NCBI GenBank assembly: GCA_009692205.1
Contig: SHZR01000004.1
Location: 1 to 48,634 of the forward strand
Reading direction: 5' to 3'
Length of the DNA stretch: 48,634 nt
Origin: Gemmatimonadota bacterium
GTDB taxonomy: Bacteria > Gemmatimonadota > Gemmatimonadetes > Longimicrobiales > Gaopeijiaceae
Below are positions 17,324 through 27,200 of this stretch, piece after piece; within the stretch, counting starts at the first letter, position 1; each line of letters begins with the position of its first letter. The position numbers and the translations under genes are program-made. The notes under the pieces were generated by a model. The model was given only the letters and a program-made list of their open reading frames with translations, did no database searches and had not been told where the DNA came from.

Positions 17324-17406
17324 TACCCCCGGAGGAAGTCGAACCCTCACGAGCCGCAGTTCACCCGATTGACGGCCGGGCGTGTCTACCATTCCACCAC
17401 GGGGGC
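17324..17406 (-). tRNA. Class II tRNA-like gene, leucine-type body with GTC anticodon
   Basis: The minus strand folds as a cloverleaf: acceptor GCCCCCG/CGGGGGT, D arm GTGGAATGGTAGACAC, anticodon stem CCCGG/TCGGG, a 15-nt variable region, T arm GAGGG-TTCGACT-TCCTC, and A73. The body closely follows bacterial tRNA-Leu (long variable region, G1:U72 and TGGTGGAAT as in leucine GAG tRNAs). The loop CCGTCAA puts GTC at 17373-17371, an Asp anticodon, and has C at position 33, where U is nearly invariant. CCA is not encoded (ACAC follows). It is therefore either a tRNA pseudogene, a tRNA with an altered anticodon loop, or an unusual functional tRNA; isotype cannot be assigned safely. Confidence 0.6.
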
Positions 17407-17490
17407 ACCTCACACTGCGAGATGGCGGATATGGTCCTGATACCCGACTGCCAGTGACGGCCGCGCAGACCACGCTGACCGGGCGTTCCC

Positions 17491-17856
17491 CTACGCGGCC
17501 TCTTCCATCGCCTCCGACGCCGCTTGCCCCTTCGAGGTGAGCAGCACGACCTCGTTGACGTGGATCTCCGCGGTCGGGATCACCACGCCGTCACGCTCGT
17601 AGGAGTCGTACTCGAGGCGCCCCTCGATGTAGATGCGATCGCCGGTGCGGATGTAGTCCTCCGCGAACTGCGCCTGCTTGCTCCACACCGTGAGACGGTG
17701 CCAGTCGGTCCGCTCCTGCTCGTCCGACCCGGCTGGCGCGCGACGGTTCGTCGCGATGGAGAAGTGGGCGGCCTTGGTTCCGCTCTTGGTCTGCTGGATG
17801 TCCGGATCGCGCCCGACGTTTCCAATCAGGGTAATCTTGTTCACGGACCGGCTCAT
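17491..17856 (-). CDS. ssb: Single-stranded DNA-binding protein, short form
   Basis: 121 residues, one OB fold: SVNKITLIGNVGRDPDIQQT, then TDWHRLTVWSKQAQFAEDYI and GDRIYIEGRLEYDSYERDG are canonical. It binds single-stranded DNA as a tetramer in replication and repair. Residues after about 110 are QAASEAMEEAA; the Gly/Pro-rich linker and the acidic DDDIPF-type tip that recruits partner proteins are absent. It is therefore shorter than the usual 150-180 residues and may be a paralogue rather than the main SSB. It lies downstream of polA on the same strand, across a 133-nt gap. Confidence 0.93.
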   Translation of the reverse strand: MSRSVNKITLIGNVGRDPDIQQTKSGTKAAHFSIATNRRAPAGSDEQERTDWHRLTVWSKQAQFAEDYIRTGDRIYIEGRLEYDSYERDGVVIPTAEIHVNEVVLLTSKGQAASEAMEEAA

Positions 17857-17989
17857 GGGACTCCCTCCGCTGGATGGTTGCGACTCGCCCGGCTCGAGCG
17901 CCGAGCGTTCGTGTCACGGAAGGATGGAACGCGCCGTGGGGCGCCCCGATGGCGAGAACGGCCTATCGCAGCGCCCGCAGGTGCGACCC

Positions 17990-20872
17990 TTAGCCGCCGC
18001 TCTTACACTCGTACCAGCTCGCGCCCGTCCCGGAGTCCGCGACGAGCGGCACCTTCAACTCCACAGCCCTCTCCATCTTGTCCACCACGAGCGCGCGAAT
18101 AGCGTCCAGCTCGCCCGTCGGAACTTCGAGCAGCAGTTCGTCGTGGACCTGGAGCAGGATCGCGGCACCCGCGCCGATGGCGTCCAGCGCGGCCTGGACG
18201 TCGATCATCGCCTTCTTCATGAGGTCGGCGGCGGTGCCCTGGATGGGCGTGTTCTGCGCCACACGCTCCCCGAATTGGCGCAGGCTCCAGTTCTTCGACT
18301 CGAGCTCCGGCACGAACCGGCGCCTGCCCATCAGAGTCTCGACGTAGCCTACGCGCTTCGCCATCTCCACCTGAGAGTCCAAGAAGTCGCGCACGCCCTT
18401 GAAGCGCTCGAAGTACGTGTCGATGAACGCCTTGGCCTCGTCGCGCGAGATGCCGAGCTGCCGCGCGAGGCTGAACGGACCCTGCCCGTAGAGCGTCGCG
18501 AAGTTCACGGTCTTCGCGCGCCCCCGCATGTCCGCGGTCACCTGCTCGATGGGCACCCCGAAGATGACCGCCGCGGTCTGCTTGTGGACATCGATGCCCT
18601 GCGTGAACGCGGTCACGAACGCCGGATCGCCCGAGAAGTGCGCGAGCACGCGCAGCTCGATCTGCGAGTAGTCGACCGAGATGAAGACCGTGCCCGGCGC
18701 GGCGACGAACCCCTTCCGGATCTCCCGCCCGATGTCCGTCCGGATGGGAATATTCTGGAGGTTCGGATCGCTCGAGGAGAGCCGTCCGGTCGCGGCCACG
18801 GTCTGGTTGAAGCTCGTGTGGATACGGCCCGTGCGCACGTTCACCAGCTGCGGCAAAGCATCCACGTACGTCGACCTGAGCTTCTCGAGCTCGCGGTACT
18901 CGATCATGAGGCGCGGCACTTCATGCCCCATCTCGGCCAGCTCCTCGAGCACCGCGGCGTCCGTGGACGCACCGGTCTTGGTCTTCCTCAGAACGGGGAG
19001 CCCCAACTTTTCGAAGAGGATCTGCCGGAGCTGCTGCGTGGAGTTCAGGTTGAAGTCGCCGCCCGCGACCTTGAAGATCTCCTCCTGGATCAGGTCGAGC
19101 TCGCGCTTGAGCCGCGTCCGCATCCCGCGGAAGAAGTCCTCGTCGATGGTGATGCCGGCGAGCTCCATGCGCGTCAGCACGGGAATGAGCGGCATCTCGA
19201 GGCCGCCGAGCAGCCCGCCGAGCGATGCCGCCGCGATCTCTCCTCCGAGGCGTTCGGCCAGTCGGAGCGAGAGATCTGCCGCTTCGCATACGTAATCGCG
19301 CGCGCGCTCCACGGGCACCTCGGCAAACGAGACTGCGCTCTGCCCGGTCCCGACGACCTCGGAGTACGTGCGCGGCTTGTGCGAGAACGACTCCATCGCG
19401 AGCGACGTCAGGTCGTGCGCGCGTCGGCCGGGGTCGAGCACGTAGCTCGCGACCATGGTGTCGAACGCGTGCCCGCCCAGGGTCACCCCGGCACGCGCGA
19501 GGGCCAGCGCCGAGCGCTTCAGGTCGTGGCCCACCTTAGCGATCCCTGGGTCCCCGAGCAGCGCTCGCAGTCCCGCGGACTTCCCATGCGTCAGGGCGGG
19601 TAGGTTGCGCACCACGCCCGCCTCCTCGCCCTCGAAGGAGAGCTCGAACGGCTGCGCGTGTCCGAAGGGCAGATACCAGACGTCTCCGCCCGGAATCGCC
19701 AGACCTAGCCCGACGAGCTCCCCGCGCAGGGGATCCCGCGTCGATGTCTCGGCCCAGAGCGCCACCCGCCCGGCGGCACGCACGCGTTCCACGACCGCGC
19801 CGAGCGCGTCCGCATGGTCGACGAGCCGGTAGCGCGCCGCGTCGACAGCGATGACCGATGGCGGGGCCCGGTTCCCGGCGTCGGCCGCGATCGCGGGCGT
19901 CATCGCGGTCGTCGGGGCGGGACTCGCGGCATCCGGGGCACGCTTCGCGGTCGTCGTCGCGGATCCCGCGGCCTGCGCCGCCGCCGCGTACCGCTCGGCG
20001 AGCCCGCGGAACTCGAGCTCGATGAAGAGGTCCCGGAGCGCGGCGTGGTTCGGCTCGCCGACCTTCAGGGCATCGAGATCGAGATCGATGTCGAGATCCG
20101 TCATGATCGTCACGAGGCGCTTTGAGAGCCGAACGAGATCGGCGTTCTCCTGCAGTGACTTCGACGCGCGGGCAGGTTGGACCTCCGCCGCATGCGCCAG
20201 CAGTTCCTCCACAGACGGATACTGCACGAGCAGCTGCAGCGCGGTTTTCGGCCCGACGCCCTTCGCGCCGGGAATGTTGTCCGACGAGTCGCCGACGAGC
20301 GCCAGGTAGTCGGCCACCTGCGAGGGCGGGATGCCGAACTTCTCGGATGCGTTCTCCTCAGCGACCCACTCGGCGGCCACGCCGGTAGCGCCCCCACGGC
20401 CCGGGTTCATCAGATGGATGCCGGGGCCGACGAGCTGGTAGAAGTCCTTGTCGCCCGAGACGATGACCGCCTCCAGGCCGGCGTTGCGGGCCTTCACCGC
20501 CAGCGTGCCGATGACGTCGTCGGCCTCGTAGCCGTCGAGCTCCACCACCGGATCGTGGAATGCCTCGACGATGGCGCGGATCCTCCCGAGGCTCGCGCGC
20601 AGATCGTCGGGCATCTTCTCGCGCGTCGCCTTGTACTCGGGGTAGATCACGTCACGGAACGAGTCGCCTGCATCGAAGACCACGGCGAGGTAGTCCGGCT
20701 CGAACTTCTCCCGGATGTCGAGGAGGAAGCGCGTGAACCCGAAGGGCGCCGACGTGTTCTCGCCGGCGCTGTTGGTGAGTGGCTTACTTATGAACGCGAA
20801 GTACGATCGATAGATCAGAGCGTACGCGTCGACCAGAAAGATCCTGGGCACGCTCTTGGGAGGTATCTCCAA
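17990..20872 (-). CDS. polA: DNA polymerase I
   Basis: 960 residues in the order 5' nuclease (1 to about 300: VDAYALIYRSYFAF, GYEADDVIGTLA, SGDKDFYQL, GDSSDNIPGAKGVGPKTA), an Ala/Thr/Pro-rich linker, a 3'-5' exonuclease-fold domain, then polymerase (motif A DYSQIELRVLAH, motif B with Lys and NFATLYGQG, motif C QVHDELLLEV). The polymerase and 5' nuclease sites look intact. In the proofreading domain the first metal Asp is Ala (W373-A374-E375), and the Asp of the NLKYD-like motif is Ser (GHDLKRS, S454), so proofreading is probably lost, as known in several PolA lineages. It begins 15 nt after the transglycosylase stop. Confidence 0.97.
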   Translation of the reverse strand: MEIPPKSVPRIFLVDAYALIYRSYFAFISKPLTNSAGENTSAPFGFTRFLLDIREKFEPDYLAVVFDAGDSFRDVIYPEYKATREKMPDDLRASLGRIRAIVEAFHDPVVELDGYEADDVIGTLAVKARNAGLEAVIVSGDKDFYQLVGPGIHLMNPGRGGATGVAAEWVAEENASEKFGIPPSQVADYLALVGDSSDNIPGAKGVGPKTALQLLVQYPSVEELLAHAAEVQPARASKSLQENADLVRLSKRLVTIMTDLDIDLDLDALKVGEPNHAALRDLFIELEFRGLAERYAAAAQAAGSATTTAKRAPDAASPAPTTAMTPAIAADAGNRAPPSVIAVDAARYRLVDHADALGAVVERVRAAGRVALWAETSTRDPLRGELVGLGLAIPGGDVWYLPFGHAQPFELSFEGEEAGVVRNLPALTHGKSAGLRALLGDPGIAKVGHDLKRSALALARAGVTLGGHAFDTMVASYVLDPGRRAHDLTSLAMESFSHKPRTYSEVVGTGQSAVSFAEVPVERARDYVCEAADLSLRLAERLGGEIAAASLGGLLGGLEMPLIPVLTRMELAGITIDEDFFRGMRTRLKRELDLIQEEIFKVAGGDFNLNSTQQLRQILFEKLGLPVLRKTKTGASTDAAVLEELAEMGHEVPRLMIEYRELEKLRSTYVDALPQLVNVRTGRIHTSFNQTVAATGRLSSSDPNLQNIPIRTDIGREIRKGFVAAPGTVFISVDYSQIELRVLAHFSGDPAFVTAFTQGIDVHKQTAAVIFGVPIEQVTADMRGRAKTVNFATLYGQGPFSLARQLGISRDEAKAFIDTYFERFKGVRDFLDSQVEMAKRVGYVETLMGRRRFVPELESKNWSLRQFGERVAQNTPIQGTAADLMKKAMIDVQAALDAIGAGAAILLQVHDELLLEVPTGELDAIRALVVDKMERAVELKVPLVADSGTGASWYECKSGG

Positions 20873-20887
20873 GCGCCGTCGGCTCGC

Positions 20888-23203
20888 CTACTCCGCGCCG
20901 TACAGCGCGCGGTAGAGGCCCAGGTTACGCCGCACGCTCTTCACGTAGCCGCGGGTCTCCTCGATGGGAATCCGCTCGGTGAATCGGTGAGGATCCGAGG
21001 CCTCCGGATAGCTCCGCCACCGCGTCGCCCGCGTGGGCCCCGCGTTGTAGGCCGAGAGCACCAGCCCGAGGTCCCCGTCGTAGCGCCTGGCCATGTCCCT
21101 GAAGAACGCGGCGCCCAAGTGCAGGTTCACTTCCGGCCGAGAGAGCGACTCGTCCGTGAACGGGCGAGGGCCGTGCGCCCGGGCCAGCTGCGCCCCCGTG
21201 GGCGGCATGACCTGCATGAGGCCGATCGCACCGGCACGGCTCACGATGTCCGCCTTGAACGCCGACTCCTGGCGGATGATCGCGGCCATCAGCATCGGAT
21301 CCATGCCCCACTCGGCCGCCTCGCGCCGCACCAGTTCGCGGTACGGGAACGGATACGTCACCCGCAGAATCTGCCGGTCCCAACCCCCCGCCTGCTCGAG
21401 CAGCGCCCAACCCAGGTTGATGCCGTCGATCGTGCGCCCGCGCTCGATGAGCGCCTCTGCGAGCCGCAGCGTGGCGGGGCGAGACCCCCCGGCCCGCGTC
21501 CGGAGGCGCGCGATCTCGCTCTCCACTCCCCGCTCGAGCCCGGCTTCATGGAGGAGGTCCAGCCGTGCGAGGCCCTCGGTGAGCCAGAGCGGCTCGCTCG
21601 ACCCTTCGCCTTCCGGGAAGTCGATCACATAAGGAACGTCGAGCAGCTCGGCGGATAGGTGCGCGTAGTACTCCACCGGCTGCTCGGTCATCGCCCGTAC
21701 GAGGTGCTCGCGCGCCCGCGCCGAGTCTCCGAGCTGGAGGCTCACTCGGCCCGCCCAGTACGCGGCTTCCTGCCACCTGCGCCCCTCGGGGAACTCGGCC
21801 AAGTACGCCTCGAAGACGTCCGCTGCTTGCTGCTCGTTGCCCCGTCGCACGTGGATGTGGCCCGCCCGCATGCGAGCTTCGCCGCCGCGCGCGGTGGAAC
21901 CGCCGTTCTCGATGACGAACGCGTAGCGCGCCAACGCGACGTCGAGTCGGCCGTTCACGTCGGCGTTGGCCCCCTCGCTCCACACGAGCTCGATCGCCTC
22001 CGGGCTCGTCGGGTGCTCCTCGAGAAGCCACCCGCGCAGCGTGGCGACCTGAGAGTCCAATCCCTGCCGGGAGCGCACGCCCCGCCAGACCTCGAGCGTC
22101 CGCGCCGCGATGCGGTCGTCCGTGGTCGAGTCCCGCAGCGCCCGGAACTCCTCGAGCGCCTGCTCCTGACGCGGCGTCACCGTCGCCATCAGCCGGGCTC
22201 GGTCGAGGCGGGCGGACTCGGGCAACGCGAGGCCGCCTGCTCGAGCCAGCGCCGCCGCGCGGTCGTACGCGCGCAGGGCGCGAGCCCCGTCGCCCGCGCG
22301 GTCCACCGCGCGCGCCAACTCGATCGTCACGCTCTGCTCGAAGCCCCCGAGGTCGATCAGGCCCGCCGCGGCCCGCGCCCGCACGGACTCGCCGCCTCCG
22401 CGGAATCCCTCCAGTAGGAGCGGCCTCGCCCCCGCGCTGTCGTAGTCGGCCAGCAGCAGACGTCCGAGCTCCATGGCCGCCTCGGCGCGGCGGCCGCCTT
22501 CACTCGTGACGAGCAACGCACGGAACGACATGGCGGCCCCCGCAGAGTCGCCCGCGGCGAGACGCGCATCGGCCTCCACCCGCCAGACCGCCGACCGAGC
22601 GCCCGGCTCGATCGTGTGGATGAGGAGCGCTCGCACTCCGGCGGTGTCCCCCTCCTCCGCTGCCGACACCAACAGTTCAGCGGCGACCCAGCTCCTGAGT
22701 GCGGGCGAGCCCAACAACCACCCGAGCGTGACGGTGGCCGTCTCGCGCTCTCCGCCTTGCCACAGCGCACGCGCCCGCCGAGCGAGCGCCGCCTCCGACG
22801 CGAGCGTTCCCGAGCCGACCCCGCTCGCGTAGCGGTCGTAGGCGGCTGCCGCGTGGCTCCACCGCTCCGCGTGCTCGAGGGCGCGCCCGAGGAGGTACAA
22901 TGCCGAGTCCGCGCCGTTCGCGTCGAGCCAAGGGGCGTCCTCGAGCAACTCCAGAACCGCGGGCCAGTTCTCCCATCCCGCTTCCGCGCTCGCGAGGAGC
23001 AAGACCTCCTCGGGCGTCCCGTCCGCTGCACCCTCAGCCCTCAGAACACCCGCGGCGTGCCAGTACCGCCCAGCGGCGAGCTCGGCTCGCGCGGAGTCTG
23101 AGACCGCAGCCTCGGACGACCCCTGCCGTGCGGGCTCCACCGCGGCTGTCGTGCCGCCGAGCGCGAGCAGCGCGGCCAGAGCGAAGCGGAAACGGGGGTT
23201 CAT
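20888..23203 (-). CDS. Soluble lytic murein transglycosylase with helical repeat domain
   Basis: 771 residues with an N-terminal signal peptide (MNPRFRFALAALLALGGTTA). Residues about 40-590 form Ala/Leu/Arg-rich helical repeats of TPR or Slt70-superhelix type. The C-terminal SLT domain carries IIRQESAFKADIVSRAGAIG (catalytic Glu in QES), GLMQVMPPTGAQLA, NLHLGAAFF and LSAYNAGPTRATRW, the family signature set. It cleaves the MurNAc-GlcNAc bond with formation of 1,6-anhydroMurNAc, in cell-wall remodelling at the periplasm. It lies between the ExbB-like gene and polA on the same strand with small gaps. Confidence 0.93.
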   Translation of the reverse strand: MNPRFRFALAALLALGGTTAAVEPARQGSSEAAVSDSARAELAAGRYWHAAGVLRAEGAADGTPEEVLLLASAEAGWENWPAVLELLEDAPWLDANGADSALYLLGRALEHAERWSHAAAAYDRYASGVGSGTLASEAALARRARALWQGGERETATVTLGWLLGSPALRSWVAAELLVSAAEEGDTAGVRALLIHTIEPGARSAVWRVEADARLAAGDSAGAAMSFRALLVTSEGGRRAEAAMELGRLLLADYDSAGARPLLLEGFRGGGESVRARAAAGLIDLGGFEQSVTIELARAVDRAGDGARALRAYDRAAALARAGGLALPESARLDRARLMATVTPRQEQALEEFRALRDSTTDDRIAARTLEVWRGVRSRQGLDSQVATLRGWLLEEHPTSPEAIELVWSEGANADVNGRLDVALARYAFVIENGGSTARGGEARMRAGHIHVRRGNEQQAADVFEAYLAEFPEGRRWQEAAYWAGRVSLQLGDSARAREHLVRAMTEQPVEYYAHLSAELLDVPYVIDFPEGEGSSEPLWLTEGLARLDLLHEAGLERGVESEIARLRTRAGGSRPATLRLAEALIERGRTIDGINLGWALLEQAGGWDRQILRVTYPFPYRELVRREAAEWGMDPMLMAAIIRQESAFKADIVSRAGAIGLMQVMPPTGAQLARAHGPRPFTDESLSRPEVNLHLGAAFFRDMARRYDGDLGLVLSAYNAGPTRATRWRSYPEASDPHRFTERIPIEETRGYVKSVRRNLGLYRALYGAE

Positions 23204-23244
23204 GACTGCACTATACCCACCGGCCCCGCCAAAGGGCTACAGCG

Positions 23245-23937
23245 TCAGCCGCGGCCCATCTCGATCGAGTGGAGCGTGTCGACCATCTTCTGCGCCGACT
23301 CCTCCATCTCGATCACGAACGTGTCGATCTTCGAGATGAAGTAGTTGTGCATGACCGACACGGGAATCGCGATGAGCAGGCCGAACGCGGTCGTGAGCAG
23401 CGCGACCTTGATGCCGCCCGCAACGAGCGCGGCCTCCACCTCGCCCGCGGCCTCGATGGCCTGGAACGCCAGGATCATGCCGAACACCGTGCCGAGGAAG
23501 CCGAGTAGCGGAGCGACGTTGATCACCGTCGCGAGCACGATCAGGCCGCGCTCGAGCTTGCTCATCTCGATGAGGCCCTGGTTCTCGATCGCCTTCGCGA
23601 CCCGCTCGGTACCTTCGTCGTGGCGCTCCAGGCCGGCGAAGAGGATGCGCGCGGCCGGCGCGTCGCTCTCGCGGGTCAGGTCGAGCGCCTCTTTGACGCG
23701 ACGCTGCGCCAGGAACTCGTCGACCGTCTTCAAGATTTTCCTCGTCTTGGTCGCCTTCGAGTTCAACGAGTAGAACTTGGCGACGCAAACGACCAGACCG
23801 ATGAGCCCGCAGAGTGCGAGCGGCCACCGCATCCACCCCGTGTCGATCCAGTTCCGCGAGATCTGCTCTCCGAACGAGAGCTCGGGAGCTTCCAACCCCG
23901 GGATCTGAAGTAGCAGCGCGTAGAGTTGCACCCCCAC
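23245..23937 (-). CDS. MotA/TolQ/ExbB-family proton channel subunit
   Basis: 230 residues. Three hydrophobic segments are visible: near WPLALCGLIGLVVCVAKF, VLATVINVAPLLGFLGTVFG and ALLTTAFGLLIAIPVSVMHN. The second and third carry the family pattern of Leu-Gly-x-x-GTV-x-GM and the Gly-Leu-x-x-Ala-IP segment. The GTG at 23937 has GGAGG five nt upstream; a second GTG at 23931 is close. Such subunits pair with an ExbD/TolR protein to harness proton motive force, but no such partner is encoded next to it here. It is followed 41 nt later by the transglycosylase, so a link to envelope maintenance (Tol-like) is possible but not shown. Confidence 0.88.
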   Translation of the reverse strand: MGVQLYALLLQIPGLEAPELSFGEQISRNWIDTGWMRWPLALCGLIGLVVCVAKFYSLNSKATKTRKILKTVDEFLAQRRVKEALDLTRESDAPAARILFAGLERHDEGTERVAKAIENQGLIEMSKLERGLIVLATVINVAPLLGFLGTVFGMILAFQAIEAAGEVEAALVAGGIKVALLTTAFGLLIAIPVSVMHNYFISKIDTFVIEMEESAQKMVDTLHSIEMGRG

Positions 23938-24027
23938 GGGTACCTCCGGCGAGACGCGTCCGGCGACGCGGTGAGCGAACTCGGGATCGGGCCGTTCTAC
24001 GAAGCCCGACAAGGACGAGCGGGTCGC

Positions 24028-24056
24028 AGTATGCCCACCCCCCAAGGGGGTGTCAA
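24028..24056 (-). promoter_or_regulatory. Promoter of the ExbB-like gene, with palindromic spacer
   Basis: On the minus strand, TTGACA (24056-24051) and CATACT (24033-24028) are spaced by exactly 17 nt. The -35 is perfect and the -10 matches four of six positions. The spacer contains CCCCC-TT-GGGGG, so a hairpin or operator lies between the two elements. The -35 overlaps the last codons of the upstream ABC transporter gene. Confidence 0.6.
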
Positions 24057-25110
24057 GCCTGGGTTCCGGCGCTCTGTAGCGGATGGTGACAGGCCACGAG
24101 GGGGCCCGCGCGCGGGCCGTCGAGGGAGGGTCCCACGCCGCGACACGAGGCGTCCTTGGCGGGATGCGGACAGCGCGGGTGGAAGGGACAGCCCGACGGA
24201 GGATCGATCGGACTCGGTACGTCGCCCTCGAGCACGATGCGCTGGCGGGACTCCCGCCCGACGGGGTCGGGACGAGGCACCGCGGAGAGAAGCGCGCGCG
24301 TGTAGGGGTGTCGCGGCGCGTGGTAGATCTCGCGCGCGTCGGCCAGTTCGACGATGCGGCCGAGGTACATCACCGCAACGCGATCGCTCACGTGCTCCAC
24401 CACCGCTAGGTCGTGCGCGATGAACAGGTAGGTGAGCCCGAGCTGCGCCTGGAGGTCCTGGAGGAGGTTGATCACCTGCGCCTGCACGGATACGTCGAGC
24501 GCGCTCACCGGCTCGTCGAGCACCAAGAAGTCGGGCTCCACGGAGAGCGCCCGGGCGATGCCGAGGCGCTGGCGCTGTCCGCCGCTGAACTCGTGCGGAT
24601 AGCGGTCGATGTGGTCCGCCGAGAGGCCCACGCGCTCGAGCAGCTCGACCGCGCGATCCCGTCGGTTCGGGAGCCCGAGGCCGTGGACCGTGAGCGCCTC
24701 CTCGAGCATCGCGCCGACCGAGAGGCGCGGGTTCAGCGAACCCACCGGGTCCTGGAAGACGATCTGCGCGCGACGCCTGAGCGCCCGCAGTCCCATGCGA
24801 TCGAGCGCGCGCACGTCCTGGCCGCCGTACCGTATCTCGCCGGCCGTCGGCTCGATGAGGCGGAGCAGCGTCCGGCCGGTCGTGGACTTTCCGCACCCTG
24901 ACTCACCCACCAGTCCGAGCGTCTCGCCGCGCCACAGGTCGAAACTGACGCCGTCCACGGCGCGTACCTGCGCGCGGGCGCGCCCGAACGGGCCGCCCCG
25001 CACGGGGAAGTGCTTCACGAGGTTCCGCACCTCGAGGAGCGGCGGGCCGCTGCGGTCGATCCCCGCGCTACCCTCGGTCGCCGCCCGCGCGGGCTTAGTC
25101 ATGGGCTCCG

Positions 25111-25114
<4 letters not shown>
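24053..25114 (-). CDS. Oligo/dipeptide ABC transporter ATP-binding protein (OppF/DppF type)
   Basis: 353 residues. Walker [13 protein letters not shown]-loop [12 protein letters not shown], signature [14 protein letters not shown] and Walker [13 protein letters not shown] are intact. The C-terminal oligopeptide-transporter extension, containing [16 protein letters not shown] (four Cys, Fe-S type cluster motif of the Opp/Dpp ATPases), is present. The ATG overlaps the stop of the upstream ATPase (ATGA). The last gene of the peptide importer operon, with the exbB-like promoter embedded in its 3' end. Confidence 0.95.
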
Positions 25115-26081
<967 letters not shown>

Positions 26082-26085
<4 letters not shown>

Positions 26086-27200
26086 GTGCGCAGGCGCGGA
26101 TCAAGCGCGTCGCGTAGGCCGTCGCCCACGAGGTTGAACGAGAGCACGGTGAACACGATCGCGAGGCCCGGGAACGTGGAGAGCCACCACGCGTTCAGCA
26201 GCACGTTCCGCCCGTCGGCGACCATCGTGCCCCACGACGGCGTGGGCGGCTGCACGCCGAGCCCGAGGAAGGAGAGCCCCGCCTCGAGCACGATCGTCTG
26301 GCCGATGCCGAGCGTCGCCGCGACGATGACCGGCGCGAGCGCATTCGGGATCAGGTGCCGCAGGATGATGCGGCGCTTCGAGTAGCCGAGTGCGATGGCG
26401 GCCTGCACGAACTCGCGCTCGCGGAGGGAGAGCACCTCGCCGCGTACGACTCGCGCGGTGTTCGGCCAGAGCGTGAGGCCCAGCACCGCAACAATGAGGA
26501 AGATCGACGGCTCGAAGAACGCGATGATCGTGATGAGCAGGACGAGCTGCGGGAAGGAGATCACGATGTCGACCACGCGCATGAGGACGCCGTCCACCCA
26601 GCCGCCCAGGAAGCCCGCGATGGCGCCGACGAGCGTGCCGATCGTCACGCTGATGCCGACCGACACGAACCCGATGAGCAGCGAGATACGCGCCCCATAG
26701 AGCAGCCGCGAGAGCACGTCGCGAGCGAACTGGTCCGTCCCGAGCGGGTGCGCCCCCGACAGGCCCACATAGCGCTCCGTGAGCAGCGCCCCCTGGAAGT
26801 TGGGATCGAGCGGCGCGAGGAGCGGCGTCAGCAGCGCGACCATATAGAGCGCGACGATCACCATCAGCCCGGCGACCGCGGTGCGGTTCCTCGAAAACGC
26901 GCGCAGGGCGAGGTCCCACTGACTCACGCCCACCTGTTTCGGCAGCGCACCTGGCGACGCGTCCCGCCAGGACCACGCCCACGCGACCGTGAGCCCGGTT
27001 AGGAGCGTGCCGACCGCCACCCGCTCGTCCCAAGCGCCGGCGAAGGCCGCGGTCACTCGGCCGAAGCGCGTGACGAGGATCCACAGGCAGCCGACCCATA
27101 CCAGCAGCGCCGTGCCGCCCGAGCCCCAGCGCCCCGCCAGGAGCTGGGGCAGCCCCGGCAGCAGCCCGCCCAGGGCTCGCGGCCTAGGTGCCTCACTCAT
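26082..27200 (-). CDS. Oligo/dipeptide ABC transporter permease (OppC/DppC type)
   Basis: 372 residues, longer than a usual OppC because of an N-terminal region with two extra hydrophobic segments (GGTALLVWVGCLWILVTRF and VGTLLTGLTVAWAWSW) before the conserved start of the OppC domain at WDLALRAFSRNRTAVAGL. The EAA loop region EREFVQAAIALGYSKRRII and HPLGTDQFARDVLSRLLYGA are characteristic. Its ATG lies inside the end of the OppB gene (8-nt overlap). The extra N-terminus is unusual, but its role is unknown. Confidence 0.93.
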
